From Verrucomicrobiota bacterium (GTDB lineage: Bacteria; Verrucomicrobiota; Lentisphaeria; Oligosphaerales; Oligosphaeraceae), in the NCBI GenBank assembly GCA_019136135.1, contig JAGVUR010000097.1, positions 1 to 64,000 of the forward strand: a DNA stretch of 64,000 nt, in the 5' to 3' direction. Positions 17,401 to 25,986 of the stretch are shown one piece after another. The position numbers were made by a program, and so were the translations under genes. Numbering within the stretch: the first letter of the stretch is position 1; each line of letters begins with the position of its first letter. The notes beneath the pieces were generated by a model. It was not told the origin of the DNA. It searched no databases and worked only from the letters and a program-made list of their open reading frames with translations.

Positions 17401-17832
17401 TAGCCAAGTCAACGCCCCCTCCAAGTCACGTTCGCAACCAATCCCCTCCAGCAAGCATTCCCCATACCTAAGTTGAGCGGACGAAACACCGCTCTCAGAT
17501 GCCTGCCGGTAACAATCCAACGCACCAGCCAGATCCGGAACACAGCCAATCCCATGCTCAAGGCAACGGCCCCGCTCGTACATTCCGTTCATGTCCCCCG
17601 ATGACGCGGCGCGACCATACCATTCCAATGCAGATTCAAAATCGCATTCGACGCCAATTCCGTACTCCAGGCAACGACCCAACTCGATCATCGCCAAGGT
17701 ATGGCCGCCTTCAGCGGCAAGACGAAACTCGGACACGGCGGCAGGAAAGTCAAGCTCGCCGCCGCCATAACCATAAAGCAAGCGGCATCCTGACAGATAA
17801 TGCTCCTGTGATTCGTTTCGTTCCTGTACCAT
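14404..17832 (-). CDS. Giant Sel1-repeat protein with C-terminal SUMF1/FGE-like domain
   Basis: 1142 aa from the ATG at 17832 (GGAG ten bases upstream; an in-frame TTG 21 bases earlier is less likely). There is no signal peptide. About 20 Sel1-like repeats of 36 residues (A...LG.CYE.GIG.D...A..WY..AA..G) are split into two blocks by an acidic linker near residues 370-410 with tandem VDEPV units. The last 230 residues are an FGE-sulfatase/SUMF1 domain (MIWCRPGEFQMGSP, RLPTEAEWEYACRAGT, NAWGFYDMHGNVWEWC, RRGGAWN). At the active-site region only the second of the two FGE cysteines is present (NCRSACRN; the first aligns with Glu), so formylglycine-generating activity is unlikely. Such pairs usually mediate protein interactions or ligand binding in signalling. 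The role here is unknown. Confidence 0.85.
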   Translation of the reverse strand: MVQERNESQEHYLSGCRLLYGYGGGELDFPAAVSEFRLAAEGGHTLAMIELGRCLEYGIGVECDFESALEWYGRAASSGDMNGMYERGRCLEHGIGCVPDLAGALDCYRQASESGVSSAQLRYGECLLEGIGCERDLEGALTWLYRAGEAGSVVGLYKSGLCFEDGIGCDRDLDRALSMYRSAASHGHSGAMHRLGRCYEHGIGLDSNIDLALRWYRLSGEQGNVESQRRLGEMYLRGIGVPRDASIGFKWLLRAAEQGDAESGFLVGRCYGLGFGVEQDYDRRFIWWRRSSMQGHPDAQLGLGRCYLSGLGCERNLYEASACFRKAGTLGSSAALEGLTLLDILAVAGSKDDVQIEEQLAPIEEPKPEEVDEPVVDEPVVDEPVVDEPVEVAEEEPEEIPEVAPEEELVDWSDSTDLEGLESAAEAGNAVAAYRLGSLYEAGELVTCDDDQAVRWYEIAAKAGDTRADARLGVLFGRVDWDGADPVLSFKHHLIAAESGDPDSQYAVSQCYEKGIGVGVDEEQARHWLERARESGSAEACFRIGRDLIQSGDEEKARQGLEYLRHASSKTESLLLLGDCHRDGIGVECDVEAARKYYESAVSSGCIQGYARLGRLKSAGLSADSPEWSEVVSYYESGACRGDGDCKYELSRCLEAGLGCEVDKDRSRELLEVSARKDCVLALHQIAGEFDDLFANAGSLELPLRAYHRLSELGDVPSRRRYGEILLHGLGVPSERESGYIWLDRAARIGDVQSCYSLGRELITDSEHLEYGVELLYKASSGGHAEAMFLLGDCLLNGVGCEASAADAFKAYKRSASAGSMSGLCALGRCYESGIGCTEDSERAAECYRKAADGGNPRAKICLQRYEFVLPGAGVSELDNYALDELGLEMIWCRPGEFQMGSPKGWPVVGGAEKGRSETEVQHLVSLSNGFWLCKYPLHQSAFAQLASKCGLPCHPSRFRGGRHPVENVNWDEAVAWCKALTRRERHAGRLPDGYVYRLPTEAEWEYACRAGTETAFNDGTNLEAEERACPNLAALGWYGDNSNGATHPVGLMKPNAWGFYDMHGNVWEWCHDKFGEYPKGSKKVVDPIGPETGSRRVRRGGAWNEPAKNCRSACRNFVTPTLHRDYIGFRLALGPVLQVED
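16665..16724. repeat. 15-bp tandem repeat inside the Sel1/SUMF1 gene
   Basis: Four 15-base units (CCGGCTCGTCAACAA and near variants) encode VDEPV on the minus strand. They form an expandable acidic, proline-spaced linker between the two Sel1 blocks. Confidence 0.85.
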
Positions 17833-17882
17833 TGCAACCACGCTCCACTTCAACCCTCAACATCAACCAAGGCGATGAAACA

Positions 17883-19667
17883 TCATTCGTCCATATCGCC
17901 CAAATCGTAGCTGATGTTGAAGGTGCTGGTGATTCGCTGAATCTCGTCAACGCTCGTCGCACCATCCTGGACCTTCTCCCAGCCATCCTGACGCAACGTA
18001 CGCATCCCCCGCTCCATTGCAGCCTTGCGCAAATCACTCGTGCCGACGTGCGCGGAAACCATGTCCTGCAACTCATCGTCAAGAAGGAAAAATTCGTAGA
18101 TGGCCACGCGCCCACGGTACCCGCTGTGATCGCATTCCAAACACCCCTTGCCCTTCCAGGCACGAACTTCGTCAGGCTGAATCCCCAAGGTGTCGGCGAT
18201 TTCAGCACGAACTCGACGGCTGATCGACGTGTCCTCAACCTTGCAGTGCTTGCAGATGCGACGGGTCAGGCGCTGTGCCAACGCGGCAACCAAGGACGCC
18301 GCGACCAAGTAAGGCTCAATGCCCATGTTCACAAGACGGTTGACTGCGCCAACAGAGTCGTTCGTGTGCAAGGTCGACAAGACCAAGTGACCGGTCAAGG
18401 CAGATTGAATCGCAATCTCGGCAGTCTCGTTGTCACGGATTTCGCCGACAAGGATGATGTCGGGGTCGTGACGCAGGATCGACCGGAGCGCGGAGGCAAA
18501 CGTCAACCCGATTTCAGCATGCATCTGAATCTGGCTCGTTCCTACCAGTTCGTATTCGACTGGGTTTTCGACGGTGATGATCTTGCGTTCTGGGTTCTTG
18601 TCCCGCACGTGCGCAAGTGCCGCATACAGGGTCGTGGTCTTACCGCTACCGGTCGGTCCTGTGACCAACACGATTCCATGTGGCAGGGAGACCAATCGGC
18701 TCAGAATCGCGGTCTGGTACTTGTTCAAGCCCAGCTTGCTCATTTCGATGAAGATCGAGCTGCTGTGCAGCACGCGCAAGCAGATCGTTTCGCCGAAACG
18801 CGTCGGCATGATCGACACACGCAAGTCCGATGCCTCTCCGCCAATCATCAATCGGATACGACCGTCATGCGGCAGGCGTTTTTCGGCAATATTCAAGCGC
18901 GCCATAATCTTGAGTCGCGATACGATCGCTTCGTGCAGATCGACCATTCCAGGCGGCGTCGGGATTTCACGGAGCATGCCGTCGATTCTGTATCTGAGCT
19001 TGACCTTGTCTCGGAACGGTTCGATATGGATATCGGTGGCGTGCATCTTGATGGCTTCTGAGATGAACTCATTGACCAGCTTGATAATCGACGCGTCATC
19101 CGTCGCCGCCGTGGCGTCGAGATTTTCCACCTCCATGTTGTCAAACGTCCCATCGGGTGCGCTTTCGGCCGCCATCCGGCGTTCCTTCGCCAACTGCAGC
19201 ACCTGCCCGGCGCCGATTCCGTACACCTTCTTCAGCATCACGTCAATCTCATTCGGCGTCGCCAATACAGGCTCTAGGCGGACGCCCAGGACCAGGCGAA
19301 GATTCTCGCGGTCGCGCATCGTCGGCGGATTCGCAAACGCGGCCTTCATCGTGCCACGCTCAAGACATATCGGAACAAACTGAAAATGCAAGGCGACCTT
19401 CGCAGGAACCTTGTTGATCGCCTCCTCGCTCAATTCAGTCTCGCCCAAAATCACAAAAGGCAGGCCGGTCGTCATGCTCAAGGCGCGATAGACGACTTCC
19501 TGACCTGCAAAGCCCAGTTCGAATATGGCTTGCTGCAACGTGCATTTCGCACGTTGTTGACGACGGCGGACCTGATCCGCCTGTTCGCTGTTCAATACTT
19601 CCTGTTCAAGAAGCACTGACAGCAGGTCCATGCCCAAATATTGATCATTCGAGGTAGACTCGCTCAT
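17883..19667 (-). CDS. PilB/GspE-type secretion or pilus assembly ATPase
   Basis: 594 aa, cytosolic. An N-terminal GspE domain covers residues 10-150. The ATPase core has Walker A GPTGSGKTT at 337-345, an Asp box near 364-372 (ITVENPVEYE), Walker B/Glu DIILVGEIRD at 403-412 and the His box TGHLVLSTLHTNDS. A zinc tetracysteine is made by C472/C475 and C509/C512 (ICKHC ... CLEC). All key residues of an extension ATPase are present. It powers assembly of a type IV pilus or a type II pseudopilus. It is the last gene of a minus-strand operon and overlaps the upstream proline-rich gene by four bases. No PilC/GspF platform gene or PilT retraction ATPase is in the window. Confidence 0.93.
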   Translation of the reverse strand: MSESTSNDQYLGMDLLSVLLEQEVLNSEQADQVRRRQQRAKCTLQQAIFELGFAGQEVVYRALSMTTGLPFVILGETELSEEAINKVPAKVALHFQFVPICLERGTMKAAFANPPTMRDRENLRLVLGVRLEPVLATPNEIDVMLKKVYGIGAGQVLQLAKERRMAAESAPDGTFDNMEVENLDATAATDDASIIKLVNEFISEAIKMHATDIHIEPFRDKVKLRYRIDGMLREIPTPPGMVDLHEAIVSRLKIMARLNIAEKRLPHDGRIRLMIGGEASDLRVSIMPTRFGETICLRVLHSSSIFIEMSKLGLNKYQTAILSRLVSLPHGIVLVTGPTGSGKTTTLYAALAHVRDKNPERKIITVENPVEYELVGTSQIQMHAEIGLTFASALRSILRHDPDIILVGEIRDNETAEIAIQSALTGHLVLSTLHTNDSVGAVNRLVNMGIEPYLVAASLVAALAQRLTRRICKHCKVEDTSISRRVRAEIADTLGIQPDEVRAWKGKGCLECDHSGYRGRVAIYEFFLLDDELQDMVSAHVGTSDLRKAAMERGMRTLRQDGWEKVQDGATSVDEIQRITSTFNISYDLGDMDE

Positions 19668-20359
19668 TGTATCGTAAGTTCCTGTTCGTTTTTCTTGCCC
19701 TTGTGAATCGTCGCCTTCTTCCCGCCCGAATGGATCAGGACAATCTTGTCAGCGTCAAACGATTCGATCTTCACTGCATCCAGCAATTGAGCGCCTACTT
19801 CGAAGCGTCCCGATGCGCGTTTATTCTCCTTCTCTTCCACGACCCTCAACCATGCCTTCCTGGTACCGCCTTCGACATCCGAGTACCCGGAGTACATCAC
19901 CTTGAGCTTGCGTGGCGGTGGCTTTGGCTTCGGCGGCGGCGGCTTGGGTTTTGGCTGCTCCACAGGCTTTGGCGTCACGGGCTTTTCTGCCCCAGGCTTC
20001 GGAGGCTGGGGCGTCGGCTTGGTATTCGCAACCGGAGGCTTCGGCTGGGGCGTTTTCTGATCGTTTTTCGGCTCAGTCTTCGGAGGCGGCGGCTGGGGCG
20101 GTGCAGGACGACGGCGAAGGCTGTGCGTGAACGCCAATGGATTCATCACGTCAGGCAACTTCGCCGGTTCCAGGTACGAATACGATGTCACGTCAAAATA
20201 ACGCGGACTCGTCGGACGCTTCTCCCTCGTGCTGACTCCGCCATCTTCCATCGTCAACAGGCGATAGGTAATCAAGCCGGCGCCAATGGCTATCAACAGG
20301 AAGACACTCAGAAGCAATGTCCGCTCCCATTCCGTCTTCATTTTTTCAAATATGTTCAT
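19664..20359 (-). CDS. Proline-rich inner-membrane protein, PilP/GspC-like
   Basis: 231 aa. One membrane helix at residues 14-33 (TLLLSVFLLIAIGAGLITY) is followed by a long periplasmic Pro/Lys/Gln linker (residues 70-150) and a small beta domain near the C-terminus (GRFEVGAQLLDAVKIESFDADKIVL). This layout - anchor, Pro-rich spacer, small beta domain - is that of GspC and PilP, which bridge the inner-membrane platform to the secretin. The sequence match itself is weak, and the assignment rests mainly on architecture and position between the PilO-like gene and the ATPase gene, which it overlaps by four bases. Confidence 0.55.
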   Translation of the reverse strand: MNIFEKMKTEWERTLLLSVFLLIAIGAGLITYRLLTMEDGGVSTREKRPTSPRYFDVTSYSYLEPAKLPDVMNPLAFTHSLRRRPAPPQPPPPKTEPKNDQKTPQPKPPVANTKPTPQPPKPGAEKPVTPKPVEQPKPKPPPPKPKPPPRKLKVMYSGYSDVEGGTRKAWLRVVEEKENKRASGRFEVGAQLLDAVKIESFDADKIVLIHSGGKKATIHKGKKNEQELTIQ

Positions 20360-20403
20360 CCGTCGTCTCCAACAAGGTCCATAAAGGAAACCCTAGACTC
20401 AAA

Positions 20404-21396
20404 TCATATCCCAACCGGCTTCTCGGAACGCTCATCCTTGGACGCCTTAGGCGCCTTCGGAGCAGATTCGCCCTCCAAATTGAAAAATGAAGAACACACG
20501 ATCGTAGCACGTATGTTCTGTATCAATATGTGACCATTCGCGTCAGGCTTCGAAAAAATCCCCTGCCCACGAAAACGCTGCAACGGATCCTCGGTCGTCA
20601 ACTCCATCTGAACCATCGGCAAAAAGTCATTGCCACTCTGCAAATCGGCGACAAAGGCCGCGAAGTCGTCCATGCGGCCGCGAACCTCGATCTTAATCGG
20701 TATCTCCATCAGGTAAGCAGTCTTGTCATCCTTGCTCAAGGTGTAGCTCCTGACGGGCAAGGCGACGATGTTCGCAGCGCGAATCCCGCCGCTCCGGGCA
20801 AATTCCTGGTCGATCTCCACATCCAGGTTGTTTCCGTAAACCAACTGGACCAACCGCTGGGTCGTCCACAGCTTCAGCATCATCACATAGACGCTTCCGA
20901 CCGTCGAAACATCCAATCCATATACAGCCGGCTCCAAGCTTACACGCCATTGCTGGTTCGGATAGGTGATCCGCAGATAATTATTGACTTCCTGCGATAC
21001 CTCTTCGTAGCAGCTCTTGTACTCCGTGTTGTTCGCCATGCTGATGAACTTCGACGATGTTCCGTACTCGTCCTCGATTTTCTTCTTGAACATCGACGTA
21101 GCGCGCAGGCTTACGTCCTTCTCCATCGCCTTCAAGCCGCCGCCGTCCTTCTTGCTGCCATCAATCTCCTTCTTGTACTCGGTCAGCATCTGTGCCAGGC
21201 GATCGGGATCGCCAGGCCACTGGGACTCGGCAACCTTGCTCTCGTCACTTTCGTAACTCGACTTCTCCTCGACGTACTCGTTCCATAACGGCCAAAGGAA
21301 AAAATACCCGACTATCAGGCACGCTATCGTCAAGAATATCGTCACGGCCACCAAGTTTCGGTGCGACGAAGGCCATTTTGTCATAAATCCAGACAT
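20404..21396 (-). CDS. PilO/GspM-like inner-membrane assembly protein
   Basis: 330 aa from the second ATG (21396), which has GGAG eight bases upstream; the ATG at 21402 is only two bases from that site. One membrane helix at residues 15-36 (LVAVTIFLTIACLIVGYFFLW) is followed by a long coiled-coil-prone stretch and a ferredoxin-like beta/alpha region, the PilO/GspM layout. Its place after a PilM-PilN gene supports a PilO role in the alignment complex. In Akkermansia the corresponding locus encodes Amuc_1100 (PilO-like) beside the secretin Amuc_1098 and PilM Amuc_1101; the similarity of arrangement is noted from memory, not from an alignment. Confidence 0.65.
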   Translation of the reverse strand: MSGFMTKWPSSHRNLVAVTIFLTIACLIVGYFFLWPLWNEYVEEKSSYESDESKVAESQWPGDPDRLAQMLTEYKKEIDGSKKDGGGLKAMEKDVSLRATSMFKKKIEDEYGTSSKFISMANNTEYKSCYEEVSQEVNNYLRITYPNQQWRVSLEPAVYGLDVSTVGSVYVMMLKLWTTQRLVQLVYGNNLDVEIDQEFARSGGIRAANIVALPVRSYTLSKDDKTAYLMEIPIKIEVRGRMDDFAAFVADLQSGNDFLPMVQMELTTEDPLQRFRGQGIFSKPDANGHILIQNIRATIVCSSFFNLEGESAPKAPKASKDERSEKPVGI

Positions 21397-21460
21397 CTTC
21401 ATGTCTCCATTTCAAGCGGAACCAACTTCACGCAGACCTGCGATTCCCCGCACGGTTCAA

Positions 21461-23701
21461 TCACTTCTTTTCACTGCCCCTCTTCTTCGAGTCCTTCTCG
21501 GGAGGCGGTTGGGGCTTGTTCACATCAGTCGTCCTAAAGGGCAACTTCAAGATGAAATGGCTGTTGTACCGGGAACCAAGCAGGTAGGGCTGCTCGCCAG
21601 GATGCTCAATCATCGTGTTGTCCAAATAGCGCAACCAAGGCTCCAATATGACTTCCTCAAGACCGCTGTACTCCAACGAGGTCATCGAGTCAACACCGGC
21701 AAAGTACGCGTCAGCATCAGGAGTCGCAGCTACGTCAACCTTGCGGTTCAAACGATTCTGCAAGGCCAGAATCGTCTCGTAGTTGTTGATGGGACGACGT
21801 GTCTTCGGATCGTATTGCTTCTTCGTAAAGCCAATCGCGACCATCGTCGTCAACGGCTCGATGCTCATCACATCCGTAAACTTCAATTCCTCGCGCTCAG
21901 GTTCGGTCGCGACTGGGGACTTTGTCGAGGTACGAAGCGAAGTAAGACGATTCCCCAAGCCACGGCGACTCTCGCGCTCGCGCTCGCGAAGCCGGTCGTT
22001 CCCCGACGCGACGTCCTTCTGCTTGTCACGAATTTCCCTGTACGCATCGTAGCTCTCCAGGTCGCCGACGTAAACGCACCAGTCGCCTTCCTCCATGCAA
22101 CTCTGAAGCTCGGTCAAGGTCCCCATGAAGCGACCTGAACGGCTGCCACGCTCGACAAAGGGCAGCATCCTGGTCTGGTAGTATGCCATCACGTTCAAGG
22201 CGCTGTCCAATTCGGTTATCTTCGACAGGCATCTGCTGATGTTCTCCTTCCGCTCCCGAATCGTCTCCAATTCGCTGCCAAGCCAGAAGTACGAAAAGGC
22301 CATCCCACCAATCAGGCAGGCGAAAAACATCAGGAACGCCAACAGCAAGAATGGGAATCGAGCCTCTTTTCGATGATACCAGCGCAACCATTGCGGAGCC
22401 AATGAAATCGGAAGACTCGCACAACCAATCCCTTGCAACGCCAAACCGTAGGAGGCAACAAATTCAGGTCGAACCGGACCGCCCTTCTCAACAACGGGTC
22501 CGTAGCACTCCGCAGGACAGGACTGCACATGGGACAAAAACTCGCCCAGGATCGCCAGGTTGCTTCCGCCGCCGCTAAGCCAAATCTTCGAGATCGGCGT
22601 CGCATTCAAGGGTTCCTGCTCGCCGGATTGCCAGTGCTCAATGTTGTTGGCGAACTCGTTCTTGAAGCTCCTGAAGCACAATAGTTCGCCAAGGCGCTCC
22701 ATCCGCTCCGATGCCTCGTCCCGGACAACAGGAACCTTGATCCCAGTCAACTTGGGTACCGTCAAGCCGCCGTCGACTCGCAATGGCGCAACATCGTCGC
22801 CGGTGGCGTCAGGATCCAGGTTGATCACCGGCAAATCTTCGTCAGCATCCAAGTTGATCACCGGCATGTCGTCCCCATCGCCCAAGCCAACGACGGGCAA
22901 TGTGGAATCGCCATCGCCAAAGCTTGGCAAGGGTTCCGAAGACGGCTCGGGATCCTTCAACAACGACACCCAGTCAAACGTCCCGGATACCTTGGCCTTC
23001 TCAGCCTCGTCCTCAGTCATCCCCAACTCGCGCATGATCGACTGCGTAAAGGTCTGACCGCCGCACATCAAGCCACCGACGTACAATACTTGGCCGCCGG
23101 CAACAACAACCATCGTCGAGCTATCGACGCCAACGTCAAGCAATACCTGGGGCGCCATCTCCTCCAACGCTTCCGGCCGCAAATCGAAAAAAGCGTTCGC
23201 AATCGCCATCCCCGTCATCACAATGTCGTCAACCGGTATCCCCGCACTCGTGGCGCGATCGCTGTAATCCTCAAGGTTCGTCTCCCGTGCAATCCCGATC
23301 ATAACGGGATTCTGACGTCCATTGCCCGGAGGCATCGGATGGTAGTCGTACAAAAAACGCTCGTCAGACAAGCCTGACAACTGCATCGTCTCGAAACCGA
23401 CCATCTTCTCAAGGTCTTCGCCCTTCGCACCAGCCGTGAAATCGCTGACCTGAGTCGTCGCCATGTACTGGGGCATGCCCAAATACACATGAGGAACGCC
23501 AAGCTTCAATTCCTTAAGCCAACCGCCGACAGCGTTGAACAACTCAAGCTCGTCATCGCCACGAATACCCTCGGCGCGACTGGAAAATACCTCGGCGCGC
23601 TTCAAGACGGCCTTCTTGCCGAAACGCGACAGCACGACCAGCTTCGCACTCGTCTGGCCTATGTCCAATCCTATTGCTTTTTTTCGCTTCGTTGATTGCA
23701 T
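21461..23701 (-). CDS. PilM-PilN fusion, pilus/secretion alignment protein
   Basis: 746 aa. The N-terminal 440 residues are an actin-like PilM domain: KKAIGLDIGQTSAKLVVL at 7-24 is the phosphate-1 loop, VLLDVGVDSSTMVVV a second phosphate loop, and IWLSGGGSNLAILGEFL the adenosine motif. A 70-residue acidic insert (about 255-325) has three repeats of the type (L/M)PV(I/V)(N/G)L. A membrane helix near residues 448-470 (FLLLAFLMFFACLIGGMAF) is followed by a coiled coil and a PilN-like periplasmic part. PilM is normally cytosolic and binds the PilN N-terminus, so a fusion of the two is plausible for this operon. The C-terminus is basic (KDSKKRGSEKK). Confidence 0.75.
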   Translation of the reverse strand: MQSTKRKKAIGLDIGQTSAKLVVLSRFGKKAVLKRAEVFSSRAEGIRGDDELELFNAVGGWLKELKLGVPHVYLGMPQYMATTQVSDFTAGAKGEDLEKMVGFETMQLSGLSDERFLYDYHPMPPGNGRQNPVMIGIARETNLEDYSDRATSAGIPVDDIVMTGMAIANAFFDLRPEALEEMAPQVLLDVGVDSSTMVVVAGGQVLYVGGLMCGGQTFTQSIMRELGMTEDEAEKAKVSGTFDWVSLLKDPEPSSEPLPSFGDGDSTLPVVGLGDGDDMPVINLDADEDLPVINLDPDATGDDVAPLRVDGGLTVPKLTGIKVPVVRDEASERMERLGELLCFRSFKNEFANNIEHWQSGEQEPLNATPISKIWLSGGGSNLAILGEFLSHVQSCPAECYGPVVEKGGPVRPEFVASYGLALQGIGCASLPISLAPQWLRWYHRKEARFPFLLLAFLMFFACLIGGMAFSYFWLGSELETIRERKENISRCLSKITELDSALNVMAYYQTRMLPFVERGSRSGRFMGTLTELQSCMEEGDWCVYVGDLESYDAYREIRDKQKDVASGNDRLRERERESRRGLGNRLTSLRTSTKSPVATEPEREELKFTDVMSIEPLTTMVAIGFTKKQYDPKTRRPINNYETILALQNRLNRKVDVAATPDADAYFAGVDSMTSLEYSGLEEVILEPWLRYLDNTMIEHPGEQPYLLGSRYNSHFILKLPFRTTDVNKPQPPPEKDSKKRGSEKK

Positions 23702-23786
23702 AGTTCACCACTTACATTCGACGATATCGACCCTCGCAGGCCGCAAGGTGAAAGCCAAACACAACGATCACCCCAAACAAATGACC

Positions 23787-25802
23787 TTATTTCCCTTCTT
23801 TCGCAGGCGCAGGAGCCTTGGCAGGGTCGGCCGGCTTCGCGGGAGCAGGAGCAGGAGCAGGAGCCTTGGCAGGGGCAGCCTTCGCAGGAGTGCCAGCCTT
23901 CGCGGGAATCGCGGCGGCGGCCTCGGCTTCCTCCTTGTCAATCACCTTCACATACTCGCCACGCTCGTTGATGACACGAGCAGTGACGAATATCAATAAA
24001 TTCGTGGGTTCGACGTTGCGGATCGTACGGCGGAACAGGAAACCGACCAATGGCAAATCGCCAAGGATCGGAATCTTGCGAACTTCCTTCGACTTCGAAT
24101 TCTCAAGCAAGCCGCCAAGCACGACCGTCTCGCCGCTCTCGACGCCAACCGTCGTCGCGACCATCTGCTCGTGGGTCCTGGGCAACTTGATCTGCGCCAT
24201 TGTGTTGTCACCATCATCGTCATCATCGTCGCTGTTCACGTAGCTGTAGCTTTCCCATTGGATGAAGTTGACGACTTCCGGCTTCAAACCCATCAGGATT
24301 GACTTCCCGTTGTTGCCGATGTTGACGCGGACATCCAGGGTGATGCCGACCGGCAGTTCCGTGGGGCTCCCCGTCGGCACCAGGGTTTGCTGTTCGCCCT
24401 GGTCGCCCCTGTCAATGGTTGCCGTATCGTATTCTTCGAAGTAGTACAGCTTGTCACCCTTGCGGATACGCGCCGTCCTATTGTTCATCACGGTAACCCT
24501 GGGCACGCTCAGGCTGACGGCCGACCTCTTGGTCTCGATCATCCTGATGACCACGTCGAAAATTCTGTTGCCCAGCACGCCGTTCAAGGTCACCTGCCCC
24601 ATGCCGCTTTCTGTTTCCACGTCGCCGAACGTCGCCCCCGAACTCAAGGCGCGAATGCCTTCTGCTGCGAAGCGGTTCGTGTAGTTCGGAACGTTCGCCA
24701 AAGGACCAAGGGCATTGCCGGCGGCGTCAACAGGAATTTGCATCTGGCTCAACTCGACACCGACGTCCTTCAGGTCCTTCTGGCTGACCGTGATGAAACG
24801 AGCCTCGATCGCAACCTGCATCGGCGGCTTGTCAAACTCGCGAATCAATTCCTCGACAAAACGGAGGTTCTCCCGTGTGTCCCTGACGACGATGATGTTC
24901 CTGTTGCGGAAAATCTTGAAGCCGGCGCCCTCGGGACTATCGTTCAGGAATGACGTCAGAACATCCTCCAGGTCGTTGTCCTCCTCGGCAGGTATGTTGC
25001 CACCACTGCCCATCTTCGCCCCGGGGGCACCGCCGCCGCCCTGGGGAACCTCGGGAACAAAGCCGTGCGGCAGGCGGATGATGCGGGTCTCAAGCTTCGG
25101 ACCGCCGCCGGTCTCGCCTTCAGTAACCCAAACCATGTTCTCGCCGACATAGAACGCAACCCCCATGTTGCGGGCAATGTAGGCGAACAATTCCTTGATC
25201 GGAACATCCTTGAACTTGACCGTCAAGGTCTTGTCCGACTGCAAGGCGTCGTCGGCAATCACATTCAATCCATTGGCGTTCAATTCCTCGACCAATTGAG
25301 CCACGTCAGCGCTCTCCAGGCTCAGGCTGATCTTCTTGTTGATCAAATCTTCCTGGGAACCCTTGGGCAATTCGATGGGGCTCAGCTGGGAATCGATCAT
25401 CACCGTCGTCCCATAGGTCGAAGGCAACGCCAATTCCGTTTCCGACTGGGTCACCATCGACACCTCGGTATGCTTCTCGCCGATCGCACGGGCGCCCTTG
25501 CGGCTCATGATCTCAATGGTCTTCTCCAAGGCGAGCACTTCCGTGCGGCAGAAATCGAAACGCTTCAGCGGATCCAGCAAGCCAAGGGCATCGTCATATT
25601 CGCCCTTGTCAATCAACCCCTGCACCAGATCAAGGCGCTTCCGTACGCCAGTCTCAAACTCACGCTGTTCGTCTCGCTTGATGGCCTCAAGCGCCGCTTC
25701 CTCGCTCTCGTAAAACTCATATTCCTGCACGGGAGTAGTCTTGCAAGACGACAACACCAGCATAAACATGACAACCGCAGCAAATGATGAAAAAAATCTC
25801 AT
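23787..25802 (-). CDS. Secretin (GspD/PilQ family) lipoprotein
   Basis: 671 aa. Lipoprotein signal with lipobox LSSC (Cys20). After a helical N-terminal part come N-domains (VTVKFKDVPIKELFAYIARN; NRNIIVVRDTRENLRFVEEL) and a C-terminal secretin core with VALEAR-like IEARFITVSQKDL, VRVNIG and the signature VPILGDLPLVGFLF-type segment (IPILGDLPLVGFLFRR). It forms the outer-membrane pore of a type IV pilus or type II system. The tail is a Lys/Ala/Pro run (KAPAPAPAPAKP). It is the first gene of the operon that continues with PilM-PilN, PilO-like, PilP/GspC-like and the ATPase, all within a few tens of bases of each other. Confidence 0.92.
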   Translation of the reverse strand: MRFFSSFAAVVMFMLVLSSCKTTPVQEYEFYESEEAALEAIKRDEQREFETGVRKRLDLVQGLIDKGEYDDALGLLDPLKRFDFCRTEVLALEKTIEIMSRKGARAIGEKHTEVSMVTQSETELALPSTYGTTVMIDSQLSPIELPKGSQEDLINKKISLSLESADVAQLVEELNANGLNVIADDALQSDKTLTVKFKDVPIKELFAYIARNMGVAFYVGENMVWVTEGETGGGPKLETRIIRLPHGFVPEVPQGGGGAPGAKMGSGGNIPAEEDNDLEDVLTSFLNDSPEGAGFKIFRNRNIIVVRDTRENLRFVEELIREFDKPPMQVAIEARFITVSQKDLKDVGVELSQMQIPVDAAGNALGPLANVPNYTNRFAAEGIRALSSGATFGDVETESGMGQVTLNGVLGNRIFDVVIRMIETKRSAVSLSVPRVTVMNNRTARIRKGDKLYYFEEYDTATIDRGDQGEQQTLVPTGSPTELPVGITLDVRVNIGNNGKSILMGLKPEVVNFIQWESYSYVNSDDDDDDGDNTMAQIKLPRTHEQMVATTVGVESGETVVLGGLLENSKSKEVRKIPILGDLPLVGFLFRRTIRNVEPTNLLIFVTARVINERGEYVKVIDKEEAEAAAAIPAKAGTPAKAAPAKAPAPAPAPAKPADPAKAPAPAKEGK

Positions 25803-25986
25803 TCTGTGACCTTTGATATATGATGATTTTAGTTCAATGCAAAAAAGTTACTTGACTAAAAATTAACGCACCGCAAACTTCCATTATTGGTTGTTTTACC
25901 ATTCAAACCGAAAGAAAATCACTGCTCGACAAAATCACAAGCGGCTTTCAATGCCCCAAGACGGCTTTTTGCCAACAACTTCGAGC

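Noticed and set aside
17499..19061. 520-aa open frame on the plus strand
   Set aside because: Antisense to the ATPase and the start of the Sel1 gene; the minus-strand frame has all ATPase motifs.
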